Source of the DNA: Nissolia schottii
Taxonomy: Eukaryota > Streptophyta > Magnoliopsida > Fabales > Fabaceae
Reading direction: 5' to 3'
DNA length: 64,000 nt
NCBI GenBank assembly: GCA_003254905.1
Contig: QANU01108823.1
Location: 19,940 to 83,939, forward strand
Shown here: in pieces, positions 62,553 to 64,000 of the stretch
Layout: each line of letters opens with the position of its first letter
How positions within the stretch are numbered: position 1 is the first letter of the stretch
Notes under the pieces: model-generated
Seen by the model: the letters and a program-made list of their open reading frames with translations, nothing else
Told to the model about the DNA's origin: nothing
The model's database searches: none
Program-made: the position numbers and the translations under genes

Positions 62553-64000
62553 AAGGCCAAAGGCAAAAAGTGCACACTCACTCACAGACAATCGCATCCC
62601 TCTCACTCCCTTTGCCAGCTCCTTCCCTCCCTCTCTCTCTCTCCCCCCTCCCTCCATGTTGTCGATCACTGTTCACAAATGCATCAAATTCCATCGTCAC
62701 TCTCAAAGCATGCGCAAAATCAAAACACATATTCTGGTTAAAAACTGTATACTATGTATCTGGACCTTACAATTGAAATAAGTCCTTTGAACAATTCTAG
62801 CAATAGATGGGGAGAGGAATGAGAGTAATGCTATCTAGCAAGTGAGAATTGAAGAAGGGAAATTGGATGTGTCAAAAAGAGTAAAGACACAATTATTTAA
62901 TTGCTTTAATTATTTTGGGCTCTTTAGTATATTTCCCAATGAATAATGTTAGGTTCATAGTAATACGAGTATGTCATCATATTATGACAACCTACCTAAT
63001 TTGATGATTAAAAACACTATTTGGATCACTAAAATATGTGTAGAAATTTTATCACTCATCTCACAACATATCATGAAATTCACTTTATTAAAAGTAAGTG
63101 AACCTTATAATGTGTTATGAATAGAGAGAAAATGTCTCTATATCTTTTAAGTGATCCAAATAGTATTATTCTTTAACAATCTTTAGATTACCACACTCAC
63201 GTGTGGGATCCATAACGGTGAAGTTTATTATGGACTTACATATTTGTGATGGTGGTTGTTTAAGGATTGTTAAATTGGGTTGGAATAATAATAATAATAA
63301 TAATATGACTCTAGTCGGTACTAAAGATGAAAGAATTAGATTAAAAGCGTGATGTGTTTTTCTAGGGAAACTAATTACAATAAAATAATCCATAAAAACT
63401 ACCGGATTATGATTAATCAGATGAACAAGAATTATGCAAATATAAAAGTTGTGCCTAAGTGTGCAAGAAAGCACGTGACATGCAAAGTACAAGCAGTAAA
63501 CTAATAGACTAACGATAGCCTCTAAAAACTTAAAACTTACGTAAGTAATATGGATAATATCATTGTTAGAGTGTAATGCAATATTCTAGTAAGTAAAAAT
63601 GTCTATCACCAATAACAACTAATATGCTTTGAAGCTTTAAAATCATTAAAACGAACATGAACATGCATCTCTAATAAAATATTTTTATAGACAGACTCAA
63701 GGATCGAACCATGATAAACGAGATAAACACATGACATAAATAAAATAATATTAATAACAAAATATTATACTCGATAATAATTAAAAACCCACGATAAACG
63801 AAATAAACACCTGACACAAATAATAAAAAGCATCAATAATAAAATATCATACTTGACAATAATTAAAAACAAATTAAGAATGACCCAATCAACACAGTAG
63901 TGGTAGAGAGCCTTGTTAATTACTAATTTCATTTGAATTTTCCCTTTAGTGGTTATTCTTCATTGAATCATTGAATATGAAGTTGGTGGGCTATTCTCAA
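62553..64000. other. no gene identified at the right edge
   Basis: AT-rich DNA with an (AAT)n tract on the plus strand near 63286-63304. Open frames at 62456-62781 overlap simple repeats and show no family signature. Confidence -1.

Noticed and set aside
62456..62781. Three overlapping frames of 87-106 codons
   Set aside because: Low-complexity CAGTTCA, CA and CT repeats, no conserved motif and no consistent frame choice.

Overview
The window is nuclear DNA of a flowering plant, probably a eudicot. It is AT-rich, has spliced genes, and is crowded with plant transposable elements (Ty3/gypsy and Ty1/copia retrotransposons, CACTA, Mutator-like and PIF/Harbinger-like DNA elements, tRNA-derived SINEs). 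The sequence does not identify the species. Only one host gene is supported: the 3' part of a TMEM131-like membrane protein gene (1-6601). Its coding sequence is split by a 3.25-kb intron that holds a decayed LTR retrotransposon with gag remnants.

From 6.6 to 58 kb the window is nested transposons. One LTR family dominates. Its LTRs are about 2.7 kb, read TGTAACATCCC...GGTGTTACA in the sense direction, and look Tekay/Del-like by their polypurine tract and gag. Ten copies or fragments (9000, 12645, 27154, 30071, 36131, 41137, 45286, 46035, 51218, 55286) make up about 40% of the window. Most are solo LTRs, and several have perfect 5-bp target duplications (ATAAA, GTAGA, GTATA). One complete element is present at 51218-57968 with target duplication TGCTA. 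It has two 2.7-kb LTRs, a primer binding site, a polypurine tract and an internal region of only 1.38 kb that encodes an intact Gag with CCHC knuckles and no pol. This is a TR-GAG type non-autonomous retrotransposon. Another copy (46035-49576, duplication CTTTA) is a palindromic chimera of sense and antisense LTR pieces that appears to have integrated as one molecule.

These LTRs are hosted by older DNA transposons. A CACTA element with a decayed TNP2 transposase (38838-45170) and TTACCGTCGG-type subterminal arrays spans about 33.2-50.1 kb and carries at least five LTR insertions or fragments. A Mutator-like element (50201-58188) holds the TR-GAG element. A PIF/Harbinger-type MITE (27078-30043) is split by a solo LTR. 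A degenerate copia element (about 8.9-16.9 kb) is split by two solo LTRs. The 17-27 kb part holds smaller elements: a SINE with an 18-bp target duplication, a long-TIR Mutator-like MITE, the 3' end of another CACTA and a hairpin element.

The last 6 kb (58.2-64 kb) is AT-rich and holds two Mutator-like MITEs with perfect 9-bp target duplications and a SINE. I could not identify a gene there. The most interesting unexplained signal is a cluster of short palindromes (TCATTCGAATGA, or CCGCTCAGCGG-like) at an equivalent place in the presumed transcribed leader of the LTRs. The CCGCTCAGCG type also occurs in an unrelated LTR family.
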